Origin: Nepenthes gracilis
Lineage: Eukaryota > Streptophyta > Magnoliopsida > Caryophyllales > Nepenthaceae
Direction: 5' to 3'
NCBI GenBank assembly: GCA_033239525.1
Contig: BSYO01000030.1
Location: 7,911,119 to 7,975,118, forward strand
DNA: 64,000 nucleotides
The notes beneath the pieces are model-generated. The model saw only the letters and a list, made by a program, of their open reading frames with translations. It had not been told where the DNA came from and ran no database searches. Positions 1 through 11,655 of this stretch are shown here, in pieces (positions within the stretch are counted from its first letter, which is position 1; every line of letters begins with the position of its first letter). The position numbers and the translations under genes are program-made.

Positions 1-1790
1 AAATATCAAATTATATGTAAACAAAATCTCAAAGATTCAAAAGCATGCTAAGACAAAGAAACAAAAGCCAAATGACCCAGTTAGATCATCACTGTCTAAT
101 ACAAAAAGTCTTACAGTTATATTTTAAGAGTCGATAATTTTTTAACAATTTATTCTAATTTAAGCATAAAATGATCCGAGTATTGGAGCAATTTTCTAAG
201 AAACAACAAATAAATATATTTGTTATGCAACCATCACTCCCAATACATATGTTATAACAAATACAAATACATATATTTCTAAGAAGTATAATTCAGATTT
301 GTGAGGATGCCAGAGCCATATGTGAACGAATTTGAAAACTGAAATGCCATAATTTTTTATGATATTTTTTTTTACGCTATTTGGTGGACAGTTTTCTACC
401 ATTTTAATATATGTACATAATTTCCCTTAATTTTGAAAAGAAACAAATCTAAAAACTAAAGTCATAGTGTTTAAATTCATTTTCATTTTCCTTTTCATAT
501 TTAGATTAACTTCCTAAGTTTCTAATAATATCAATCAAATTTTGTATTAATCAAACAAGCCTTTAGTGATTGGTTGAATGTTTAAAAAATTATCAAAAGT
601 TATTAATTAATCCTCTTTGAAAAGCATTGATCGAGTACGTGTAATTATATTTATAAAACAACTAATTTACACTGTTGACACTATAAGTCATTGAATAAAT
701 TGATGTCCTGTTCCTTGTCATGTGTCAAATCAAATTTCAATATCTTTTATCTTGATTTTTCTTTGATAGTGATCAAACAAGAGAAACACTCTTGGTAAAA
801 ATTTATTTTCTATTTTAGGTGATTTATTTTGTTAATATCTAACAAATAATTTATTTTATTTCTTAAAATAAAATAAAACCTAACAAATAAACTAATAAAA
901 ATTAAATAATTTTTAAAATAACGCATTAGTCAAACAGCATATAAAAAAATTTCAATTTTAGAGCAGCTTTTATTTATTTGTATGACATATACTCTATTTT
1001 TTATATTTTATGTGCTTAATATAGTAGTATACTGTGACAATCTTAATCTTTATATGTATAATTTAATCTTTTATATGATGAAATCTTTTTATTATCTTTG
1101 TTCTTAATTTTTCGTTATCATCTTTATTAGTTATATACGTGAAATAAAATTTTTAATGTCGAGTTTATTTCAGATAGGCTTATGCTAAGCTAAAAAGTTT
1201 AGTTTATGATGAGAGGTCAAAGAAATATCAAGTTTTATTCAAATTGTGAAGATGTGAGATCCTTTTTTCAAGGGATTTTAAAAACTGAAATCTTACAATT
1301 TTGGCATCATAAATTAAAAAGAATTTTAGCTACTTGTAGCATAGATGTTGAAGTATCCTTTTAAAAATTAATCATATTTGATCATTAATGACTTTAATCA
1401 TAAATATTAATTTTAAAAATAATATCCGTATGAGTATTTAATATTATTTACATCTATGCTTTAAAAAGATGGATCAATCAACAAGGAGAGATATATGTAT
1501 TGATTTCATTATACGAAATAAAATCAGAATTTTTTTAATTTCATCCCCATTTTTTAATTTTGGATTAACTTTGGTAATTATTTTGACGTGTGATGTCGAC
1601 AAATTTCATCTTCGTGTATTTCTCACCATTGAACTCCTAAAATTGGTGAATGAAAATGTCAAAGGAAAACATGATTTCTTCTTCTCTTGAAATTACTGTA
1701 ATTACCTCCCCTTCTCCTATTAAGAGGAGGAAGGGTCTCTTCCCACTTGTTCATAATCTCTATTTCTCTTTCTTCTCCAATTCAGCCTTC
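1..1790. other. AT-rich intergenic sequence, no gene seen
   Basis: No exon with protein similarity was recognised. The stretch near 310-480 loosely resembles stretches near 1265-1320, 3420-3520 and, in reverse complement, 7690-7880, sharing words around AAACTGAAATGCCA. This suggests decayed copies of one repeat, possibly the upstream part of the GARP-like units that follow. The short open frames here are low-complexity and look like chance. Confidence 0.5.
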
Positions 1791-3245
1791 ATTATAATTC
1801 TTCCCTCTTAATCATGTATAACACGACCATTTTCGACGGTAAAAGCTGGGGATGTCATCGTCTTTGTTTCCATCCAAAATTATCAGGAAACAAAAGTGAC
1901 GCTAGTCTCTGGCACAATTACGATGATTTCTTAGGGCACTTGGTAGTACCGGGGTATCACAGTAAGGTTTGTCACTCCTCTTTTCACAATAAAAAAGAAG
2001 TATAAGTAATTATTTATTAGCATCTAAAGAATAAATAATGAAACAAAATCAAAAATAAAATACACTTTTCTCAGACCTATTTATCTAATGAGTTAATTAC
2101 AGTATTTTTGATTTAAATAATGGCGTGGCATTATTCTATCTCTGTTGAGATAGGATAGATTACCTCAATTGTAATAGATTTTATTTTATTTCATTTGTTT
2201 TTATTCTCCTCAAATATTGTTTATAGTTTTTAATTTAACAAATATTCTACAATATATAAATAATACTTTTGAATTTACAATATTCAATTTTTTTCTATTT
2301 AAATTTCAGGAATATCTTGCAATATGTAAGCAATATTCTACAATTGTTGATAAGAAGTAGAATTTTTTATTTGATAAATGATAAAATGAAAAAAAAATTA
2401 TTTCATACAACCCTAACTCTCTAGCTATTCCTACAACATTTTATAATATTATATATTAAAAATATAGAATTACATTAATTTCTCATCGTGTATGTAATGG
2501 TGAGTTTTTTTTCTTGGTTTTTGAGTGTTGAGTTTAAGATATTTGTGCTTCTTTCCATCTAAAATATTGTATTTGAGTAAGTGTAAAAACATTTTCTTTA
2601 TTATTATAAATTATGATCTAAGCTACTTTTTAATTTTTACAGTTTTTATCCTTGAAAGGATAAGAAAACTTTTGCATGTGGATATAATATTACATATACA
2701 ATTAAATTTTTTAAATGGTTAATTGAAATGTTAAATAGAATTTTATCAAATACCATGTTTAACACTATAACTCAAGCTAAGGAATATAAGAATAGAATAG
2801 CCAAGTCACAAATATTCATTATAATCATAGAAAGTGAGAATAATTTCTCAAATTATGAATAAAAGAAAGTCTAACTTCCTATTTGGTCTAACAATGGCAA
2901 CACTAGCAAAGGTAATTTATACGTAGGTTACTATTTATGAATTATATTTCTTTTTTAATTTTAAGTTATTTTTAATTATATCCAAACAAATAAAAAAAAT
3001 ACTTTTTCTTTTTATTTTTTTTATGTTTTTCTCCAATTACTTTTAAAAATCATCTTGGTTCATCTCTTTTCATGCCATAACACACAGCTTTGGCTGGTTC
3101 AAGAAAACACTGACAATGGTTTGTGTTCTTCGACAGGTATTATATAAAAAATCATATATTTTTTGTTTTGATTTTTTATGGATAATTTTAATATTTTTGA
3201 GTTGATTATGAATCAGAATTATATGATTATTTTTACAAAATACGT
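1791..3245 (+). pseudogene. Decayed copy A of a small GARP (G2-like) transcription factor gene
   Basis: The stretch 1814-1969 aligns at nucleotide level with exon 1 of the copy at 4026-4179: same start context, the shared block TTTCCATCCAAAA, and a GTTTGTC splice donor. Relative to that copy it lacks one base just before TTTCCATCC, which shifts the GARP frame into stops. A second-exon remnant follows a TTTTTACAG acceptor at about 2640 and reads like V-FI-ERIRKLLHVD, the third helix region of the GARP domain. The stretch 2920-3245 aligns in reverse complement with 7870-8260, so it belongs to the 3' flank of the same unit; the region corresponding to exon 3 is missing. What is seen is homology to the next copy and the frameshift. 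That it descends from the same gene is inference. Confidence 0.5.
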
Positions 3246-4025
3246 AAATTTCAAGTATTTGTATTTTAATTTTTCATATTTTGAGTGATAATTTATTCAC
3301 GTTTTTTTTTTCATAGGTTTTTACCTATAATATTTGTATAACTAAAAGAAAAAAAAATTAAAACCAAACTTGAAGTTCGGATCTCAAAATCGATGGATTT
3401 AAACTCGAAGTACATTTTCAAAAGAAAATTTCAAAACTAAAATGCCACCATTTTCGGGGCTATCTAAACAGTTTTTAAGATAAATATATCTCCCTCTTCT
3501 ACCATTTGAAAAAGATAATAATAAAATAAAATTTTCTCTATTTTTGAAAAATCTAAAAAAAATAAACTGTCAATATTTAAAATATATTGACGTTAACAAA
3601 TGTAAAAATTATGAATGTCATTAGTCCATATATTTTTTTATTACAGAAAGTCTAATAATTTCTTTTATGAAAAATTTACTAACCCTCCAAAAATTAAAAA
3701 AATAATAATACAAAAAGAGTTGAGAATAACTATTTTTAGATTAAAACAAATATAAGAGAAGTACGTAAACTATTTTTCAACATTATCATTCCTACCTTTC
3801 TTCAACTTTTAATTATAATGAAAAGGTCAAACAGACTAATTCAATCTCCTCCTCCTCCTTCTCCTCTTTATCAATGCAGCAGCGAAATACACTCCACTCT
3901 TGATGATTTGATTTGTGTTATAAGAGAGGGGAGATGGGCCCTTTTTTTTTTCTTATTTATCAGTCAATCACATATTTTCTTTTTCTCAAACTTATCATTC
4001 ACTTCCCATTTCTTCTCCCTTTACC
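3246..4025. other. AT-rich spacer upstream of the mini-GARP gene
   Basis: No coding sequence was recognised. A CT-rich tract (3840-3870) and further CT/T-rich tracts up to 4020 precede the ATG at 4026 and could be promoter or 5' leader, comparable to the CT-rich stretch before copy A (1690-1800). An open frame starting at 3818 is proline/serine then phenylalanine-rich and overlaps exon 1 in another frame; I regard it as chance. Confidence 0.35.
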
Positions 4026-6423
4026 ATGGATAGTTCAACCATCTTCTACAGCGATCGTTGTAAATATCATCACGCTTTATTTCCATCCAAAACTATCAAG
4101 AAACAAAAACGTCGTAGATCGACCGTACTATTTCGACGATTTCTTGATGCGCTTGATGACATCGGGCATCCACAGCATGGTTTGTCTATTCTTTTTTCTA
4201 CAGTGTTTAGGTAATCGAAAAATAAAATAGTATAAGTAATTATTCGTTTACATCCAAAAAAAGAAATATAAAAAGTAATCAGGAATAAAATGATTAGGAT
4301 GAAAATTTATTTTTATTGGGTTCTAATTTTTCTTATTTTGTATTTTTTCATGGGCTTCATCTCCCTTTTTTTTCCTATATCTCTATCTCTGTGAGTGCAA
4401 AGAGTAAAGGTGACATTAAGAAGTAGTGCTATTCTAAACATATAATGGTGATGCATGTGGCATATGCATAAATTGAAAGAGGAGAAATTAAATTATGCAT
4501 ATGCATAACATGCTTCGGAATTACATTATGCATGAGAATAATTTATTTAAACTTTAGTGATAAATTATTTTCAAATTTCTTATGAGTTATGACATAATTT
4601 AAAATGGTGAATTTGATATAAATTTTTACTTTAAATAAAGGTACGTTAAATAGAAAAATAAAATTGAAAAATAAAAATTTTAAATAAAATTATAGAATGA
4701 TTAATTAAAGTATTTATATTTTCTTCTATTATTGCTAATAATATTATTTTTTATTCTTTGTTTAATTTTTATTTTAAATTCCGAAGAAACTTGTGTTTAG
4801 AGATTGGACACAATCAAACTGCAAACCAGAGATGGGTCTAAATCAATCATCATCCAGTGTGTTCTTAATTACATTATATATAGATTTTATTTTAGGAGTA
4901 AAATAATAAGATATGAAGTTCAATTAAATACTATATTAACATCCATATTTTCCTTTACAAAGTCAATTAAATTTGGATGAAATTAATTTCCTGCGTAAAT
5001 ATTGATTATTTATGCCATTACGGTTTCTAGTTTACATACCCAAAAATTATAAATAACAAAATTATATAAAAAAGTCATCTCAAGACCTTGAGTTACATTT
5101 CAGGAATAGGGATTTCACCTAGTTTATTCAAAATAATGATATATCAATAAAGAAAAAAAATACAAAAAAGGCAACAAATAAATTCCATGTGATCCAATTT
5201 TTTTAAAAATATTTTATCAGCATACAAATTAAATAATATTTATTTTATAAGTCTTCATAGATCTATTTACCAAAATTTTACATGATTTCATACTTCTATA
5301 AAGTTTCATATTTAAATTTTAAACATAAACTGTACAATTGATGATGAAATAAGTTAGTTGGCATTTGTTTAAATAAATGATAATATGAAAAAATAAAAGA
5401 AAGATTTTTGCTTGATATAAATTGAATATGAGATTGTCAATTTCTATTTGATCAAATTTTGACTTTTAGATTTTTCTCCCTTGTTCATTTCCTAAAATCT
5501 CATATTTAAATGAGTATAGAAATCTTTTAATGATTTTTTTTTTTTTTTTTTTTGTATTTGGTGATCTAAATTATTTTTTTGCTTTTACAGTATATATTTC
5601 TAGCCGAATAAAAAGGCTTCTACGCATAGATGGCTTTACTAGTAATGACATCAGCTGCTACCAGGTCTATATTCTTTCATAATTCTTCTATTTATTATTT
5701 TATTTATGTTTATTAATTCTATTACATATTTTATTAATTATTTTTTTTGTGCAAAAAATTCTCAAAATGAGTAGAATTAAGTTATATATTAATAGATGGG
5801 TGGTAAAAAAATCTTAAAGTTTAAAATTTAAAATTTTGTGTCAATTTTAGATTTTATTGATACTTTTAAACAAATTGTATATTATTTATGATTGACACTA
5901 ATACAATATGTCTGAATAGAATCCTAAAAATATTATTAAGATTGTGACCTCAAGAACTTTTAACTTATTTTTCATTTTTTTATTTATATTCATGTCTATG
6001 TTATATAGAAATGCATATTACATTTCTTATTTCTCACACTCAATGGGAAAACTTCAAATCATTATTAGGGTGGCAAAGGTGAGAAAAAAAAATCCATAAA
6101 AGGAAAAAAAAATTGGGAAATTTTTGTAACTTCAGTATTGTATATTTTGAAGTCAAATAAATAAGTTTAGGCATTTTTATTCTACAAGTTTATTGTCCAA
6201 ATAATGCTGCTTATTCATAATTATTTTAATATCTTTGCAGATGTACAAATTTTGCAGAGACAATCTCCTAATTTTGCATCATTTACTTTGGATGGACACG
6301 CATGTAGCCACAGAAATAAACATAGACTCAGATACAATTGAACTAGATTCAAACGACGAAATGGAATTGGATATAGTCACGGAAATAGCGACAGAAACAA
6401 TGGATATGGATGTAGATATATAA
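4026..6423 (+). CDS. Putative small GARP (G2-like MYB-related) transcription factor, three exons
   Basis: Proposed exons are 4026-4179, 5591-5664 and 6241-6423, joined by GT-AG introns (donors GTTTGT and GTCTAT; acceptors TTTTACAG and TTTGCAG). The frame is open for 136 codons. Residues about 26-84 match the GARP DNA-binding domain of the HHO/HRS1/PHR type: a basic KKQKRR start, then L.RRFLDAL..IG, then V with RIKRLLRIDGFTSND in the recognition-helix region, with Tyr at the KYR position. The introns fall where I recall GARP genes being split: before the VATPK-like segment and after SHLQ. Residues about 97-136 are very acidic and could be an activation tail; this tail is not typical of the family. 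Conserved Trp and His positions are changed, so DNA binding is uncertain. A related dead copy lies upstream and another in inverted orientation downstream. It is either a fast-evolving lineage gene or a relic that happens to stay open; no expression evidence is visible. Confidence 0.42.
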
Positions 6424-6850
6424 GATGGATGCAAATACGGACATAATGACATGCTACTATTCAATACAATTTGATATGACATTTATTTTTTAATAATGTT
6501 ATATACAAATTTAGTCTCAAATATATATATTTTTTATTAATATGTCCGTATGTTCATCTTGTATTATTCTTTCATTTTCTTTATCTACCACATCCATATT
6601 CATTTCAACGATTGTGTCCGTGCCCACGCCCATTTTCATACCTCGACAAGTTCCTGTCCATTTTTGTGGATGTATCAATTTCGTTGGCAACACCAAAAAT
6701 AACAATGAATTATAGTAAGTTGAGATTTATATTTTAACGCTTATTTTTTATGCTTTCTACCCTCTTAATATCTGATATTATTGTCATCATTTCTTGCAGG
6801 TTGGTCATAGGCTATGAAGATAAATTATTATAACAATTGTATACTTATTC
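4965..6850 (+). repeat. Left arm of a large inverted repeat (GARP unit B)
   Basis: This stretch aligns, with many mismatches and small indels, to the reverse complement of 8280-10150. Anchors seen by eye include TAAATTTGGATGAAATT (4967) with the far end of the other arm, GTTTATTCAAAAT (5121), the exon 2 and exon 3 regions, TTTCAACGATTGTGTC (6602) and ATATTATTGTCAT (6774). It contains exons 2 and 3 of the mini-GARP gene but not exon 1. Confidence 0.7.
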
Positions 6851-8279
6851 GATTCGTATTGTATTATATTTTACGTAATATATTGTACTGTACTTTTTTT
6901 AAGTGTTGTATTGTATACTTATCGACATGTTATATACGTTTAATATAAATAAATCTAAAGTAAATTTTTGTTCACCAAAAATGTTGTTTGTGGTCCACCA
7001 TTGAATTTATTAGTACAGTTACACATATTGTGTACCAAGAATTTTAACACAGAGTGCTGAAAATCGACGGGTGATATTCCCACTTCTCTTTTGAGATTAT
7101 ATTGTACGAGACATGAAACTTAACTAATATTTGCAAATAACATATGGCATTTAATTTGGATAATTTTTACCAATCTTTTCTATTGTATATGTTTTCATGT
7201 GTTTTACTTCACAAACCACTTCATAATTTATTTTTTTTTATCAAACAATTTCTAAGTTATATCTACTTTTAATCAGTCAAATTTGCCCAATTCGGGACAC
7301 CTTTAAATAAAGTTATTAATTTTTAAATGTACTTGGCATCTATTTTTCTGTAAGTTCGGAAAGGAATGGGAATATTTGAGTCACTTCACCAATAAAATGA
7401 TAAAGGTTATCAAAAAATTTTAAAATAAAATAAATAATAATTTGAAGTGTTCCAACCAAGTAAAAAATAGTGGTGATGGTTTAGGAAAATTTGAAATGGA
7501 AAATAGGTGATTGGTTAACGAAATCTAAAATAAAATAAAACGGTCTATATTTTCTATGGTCACTTTGACTTGTTTAATTGGAATTTAGATAATAGTATAA
7601 CTAATAACAATAATAGAGGAAATGGAAAATAAATCTTCAATATTTAAACTCCAACGCTAGAAAGCCACTCATTTTATACTTTGTAGTGCTAGCTAGAAAA
7701 AAAAAAAAATTGTTTTCTTGCTCATTCTCGTATTCCAAAATCTTATACTAATAAGGATATTTTAAATCTGAAATACTATGACTTTTGGTACTATTTAATT
7801 GATTTTTAAGATATTTTTTTCTATTTTACTATTCAACAAATTAAAAAAAAAAATCTAAACAAATAAACTCACAGTGTTTTATATGACAGTATTTTGTAAG
7901 CATAATTATATAATTGTAATTCTCTATTAATTCAAAAAAAATTAAAATTATCTATAAAAATCAATAGAAAAAAATACATGATTTTTTATATGATAATTGA
8001 TAAAGAACAAAGACCATCGTCAATATTTCCTTAGACCTGCCAAAGCAATGCGTTACGAAATGAACAAAGTTGAAAAATGATGATATCTAAGTGTCTATTT
8101 GATTACATAAATATTTAAAGGAAGAAAGACAATATAAAACAATTTCAAAAATAAAAAAGGAAAAAAAGAATTTTTTTATTTATTTGTATGTAATAAAAAA
8201 TAACTTAAAATTAAAGAAAGAAATATAATTCATAAATAGTGACCTGTATACTTTATATTGTGACAATACAATTACCTTC
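6851..8279. other. Spacer between the inverted-repeat arms
   Basis: AT-rich, with no recognised gene. Its right part, 7870-8260, read in reverse complement, aligns with 2920-3245 of copy A (anchors TTTATGAATTATATTTC and TATAAAAAATCAT), so the inverted unit continues inward past the arm and keeps 3' sequence that unit B has lost or diverged from. The rest (6851-7690) shows only AT-rich, low-complexity sequence. Confidence 0.45.
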
Positions 8280-10150
8280 ATAGGCTTTGAGCCACATGTA
8301 AGAAATAATGACAATAATATTAGATATCAAGATTAAGGGAAGCATAGAAAAAGAAGCATTACAATATAAATCTTAACTTATTAAGAAATAATGACAATAA
8401 TTGATACAACCGCAAAAAAGGACATGGACTCATTAGGGCACGAAAATAGCCGTTGACACAGATACAATCGTTGAAACGGATATAGATGTAGATATAGTCT
8501 ATAAAAGGAGAATATACGATGAACATATAGACATATCAATTGAAAAAAATATAATACGAAGCTTCTCTATGACACGATTCAAAAACAAATGTCATGTTAA
8601 ATTGTTTTGAATAATAGCATATTATTACATCCTTATTTAGATTTATATCATATATCTATATCTATATCTATTGTATCCGTCGTTATTTCTGTAACTATAT
8701 CCAATTCCATTGCATTGTTTGAATCTATTACAATTGTGTTCGAGTCAATGTTTATTTCTATGGCCGTGTGCATGTTCATCTAAAGTATATGATTAGAAAT
8801 TAAAAGTTTATTTTTAAAGATTATATATCTGCAAAGATATTAAAATAATTTCAAACAAGAAGTATCACTCAGACAATAAGCTAGTAGAATAAGAATGCCT
8901 TAGCTCATTCATATGACTTCAAAATATAAAATGTTAAAGTTGCAAAAATGTAACTTTTTGATACTTTTTAGGGTTTATGGTTTTCTTTTTCTCATACACT
9001 GCTACCCAAATAGTGTTTTAAAGTTTCTTCATTGAGTGTGAAAAATGAGAAATGCAATATGCATTTTTATATAATATAGACATAAACACAATTGGAGAAA
9101 TAAAAAATAAATTTAAACTTCTTGTGATTTTAATCTTAACATTTCTTTTAGGATTCTATTCAAACATGTTATATTAGTGTTAATTAAATTATATTCAAGG
9201 TGTACACTTTGCTTTAAAGTACTACTAAAAATCTTAAATTAATATAAATCTTTAAAATTTTAAACTTTAAGATTTTTTATCACACATTTATTGATACACA
9301 AAAAGATTTTTTTAACACACAAACTCATTTTGAGAACTTTTTACACAAAAAATTATACAATTAATAAGTATATAATAAAATTAATAAATATAAATATGAC
9401 AACAAATAGAGTAATTCTGGGAGACAATAGACCTAATAGATGTTGATGTTACTACTAGTGAGGTCATTTATGTATAAAAAGCTTTCTTATCTATTTAAAA
9501 ATAGATACTATCGAGATTAACAAACAACTTAGATCACCAAATATAAAAAATTAATTAAAGATCTTTATACTCATTTAAATACAAGAGTTTAGGAAATGAA
9601 TAAGAGAAAAAATCCTAAAGTCTAGATTTGATCAGATAAAAACTGAAAATTTTAATGTTTAAACAACAATTAAGGCAAATAAAGTTTTAGATATATCAAG
9701 TAAAAATCATACTTTTTTTATGTTTTTCATCTTATCATATGTTTAAATGAATGCCAAATAATTTAGTTTATTACCAATCATAAAGTTTATGTTTGAATTT
9801 AAATAAGGAAGCTTTATAGAAGTAATGAAATAATGTAAAATTTTGGAAAAAAAATCTATGAAGACATGTAAAATAAATTTTATTAGATTTATATATTGTT
9901 AAAATATAAAAAAAACTTGGTCACTCGAAATTTATTTGTCTTTTCTTTTTGCATTTTTTGTAATTATATCATAATTTTGAATAAACCACAAGAAATCCTT
10001 GCTCGTGAAATATAACTCAAAAATCTTTAGATGATTCTTTTTATAGAATTTTGAATTTTATAATTTTGGGTATGAAACTAAAAACCTTAATGGCATATAT
10101 TACACAAATAATTAATATTTTATGCAAGAAATGAATTTCATCCAAATTTA
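8280..10150 (-). repeat. Right arm of the inverted repeat (GARP unit C)
   Basis: Reverse complement of this stretch follows 4965-6850 in order over its whole length. The arm ends near 10150, close to where an LTR-like fragment begins (about 10180), so the original unit, including any exon 1, may have been cut off by that insertion or by a rearrangement. Confidence 0.7.
8570..9500 (-). pseudogene. Decayed inverted copy C of the mini-GARP gene (exons 2-3)
   Basis: On the minus strand, about 9500-9420 matches exon 2 of the intact copy but reads into stops early (I-F-K-stop). About 8838-8570 matches exon 3, starting at a conserved TTTGCAG acceptor, but the sequence after ATATATAATCTT runs into TAA. 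The Asp/Glu-encoding region can still be followed. No exon 1 is present. It is therefore non-coding, and could at most contribute antisense RNA to the copy at 4026-6423. Confidence 0.5.
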
Positions 10151-10179
10151 AGGGGAATGAAGTGAAGAAAAAATTGAGG

Positions 10180-10760
10180 TATTGCGTAACATATGGTTTC
10201 TAATTAATTGATTTTATTGTTATTAATTTATTTTAGATTAATTTAAAAAAAATTATATGATAGAAATTAGTTGAAAATTGATTAAGGGCATCAGGTATAG
10301 TGCCTGATGCATAATTATACGTATTTTAGGCAAATTATGTAACGCCTAAAGCACATCTTTGTAACACTCGTACACAAAGTTGGCAAATTACTCATACTTA
10401 AGCTGCGTCAAATGTGGTATTTGTGCATGCTTGAGGGATCGAAACGATGCCTATACACGCCTGATCGAGCTCGTACACTAATTTATATATATATATTGTA
10501 TTGAATTGTTTTCGGGTAGATTTCATAGGAGTGAAGAGATAGGAGAGAGAGAAATAAGGGAAATAGGAGAGAGGAAGAAAAGAGTGGTGATTTTAAATAT
10601 CATTTTGTCAAATCTGTCAAATTAAAGGATAAATATAGGTATTTTTAAATTTGATCTTTAATTTATTTTAATTTTTTTTAGTATTATCTATGTTTAGTGT
10701 TTTATTTTACATACATGTTATATTGTACCTTCCTCAATTTGATTTAATATACATGTATGT
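10180..10760 (+). mobile_element. LTR fragment of a Ty3 (Tekay-like) retrotransposon
   Basis: The stretch 10280-10640 aligns with the reverse complement of about 41940-42350, the 3' LTR of a minus-strand Ty3 relic in this window. Shared blocks include ATTTTAGGCAAA next to a GTATAA-containing run, the 'CAGGC..T' run, and a GGAGAGAGAG-rich tract. A possible LTR start with TGCGTAACA lies at about 10184, preceded by a purine-rich GAAGTGAAGAAAAAATTG tract. No coding part remains. Confidence 0.5.
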
Positions 10761-10979
10761 AGTTTTATTGGTTATTTTTGGATTTTATTTTTGTTTTACT
10801 TAATATTTGAAGAGCTTTTTTGTTTTATATAGAATGAGTAAATATTTTAAAATATTATATTTATATATAAAATATTTATAAAGAAAAAGTCATAAAAATT
10901 TGTATTGAATCTTACGTGTAGTATCCAATGTATGTGTTTTAAGTTTTTATTTAACCCCTCTTTAGACCTAATTTGATAA

Positions 10980-11165
10980 ACATAATAAAATAAATTTATG
11001 AAACTTTCATTATTGCTAAACACTCGTTTTAGCTGATAGTCCACAGTATCATCAGAAACGAGGATAGATAAAATTAAGAAATCGAAATTAAGAGAGAATA
11101 TATGAGTCATATCTTCGTTACTAAAGCTAATGATTTCATCCCTAACTCCTACCCTCGACTTCTTA
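10980..11165 (-). pseudogene. Retroelement aspartic protease remnant
   Basis: The minus-strand frame covering this part reads ISFSNEDMTHIFSLNFDFLI, aligned with the ITFSDEDL..PHDDALV entry segment of Ty3 proteases, followed by a stretch aligned with the V-D-S/N-G-S-S active-site block, here changed to FSNNESFINLFY. The catalytic Asp-Ser/Thr-Gly is not preserved. The downstream part of the frame is AT-rich sequence without similarity. It confirms gag-pro order and minus orientation. Confidence 0.55.
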
Positions 11166-11655
11166 TAGCCGACGGTCATAACTAGGTGATCCGGGGCGTT
11201 GTTCTGCACTGGTCGCATCGTCACCATGTTAATGATCCCGACTGCCACTCATTCCTTTGCTACTCGATTTCATCCTTGTTTGCTCCTCCGAAGGTCTGTT
11301 TTGGTCTTTACAGAAATGGGGTTAAGGAGTCTTTTTGGATCAAGTCTTCAATTTCTTTTTACAGCGTTTGACAGTCCTCAGTGTTATAGTCTGTGCATCA
11401 ATGGTAATGACAATATTTCGATTGGTCCCCTCCGTCTAGGTTCTTCAATGCCTTCAACCATTTTAAAAATTTTTTATCTCGAATCTGTATCAGGATATTG
11501 GTTCAACAATCATTTAGGAAAGTCAGGTTTGGGAGCCTAAACTCCCTTCTCCTTGTCAGTTCCACCTTGGGCTATTTCCTGGGTCGGCGGGGGCTCACAT
11601 CATCTCCATTCTTCCTCTTTTCATCCAGCGGTCCCTAGTGAAAGTGGTTTACACG

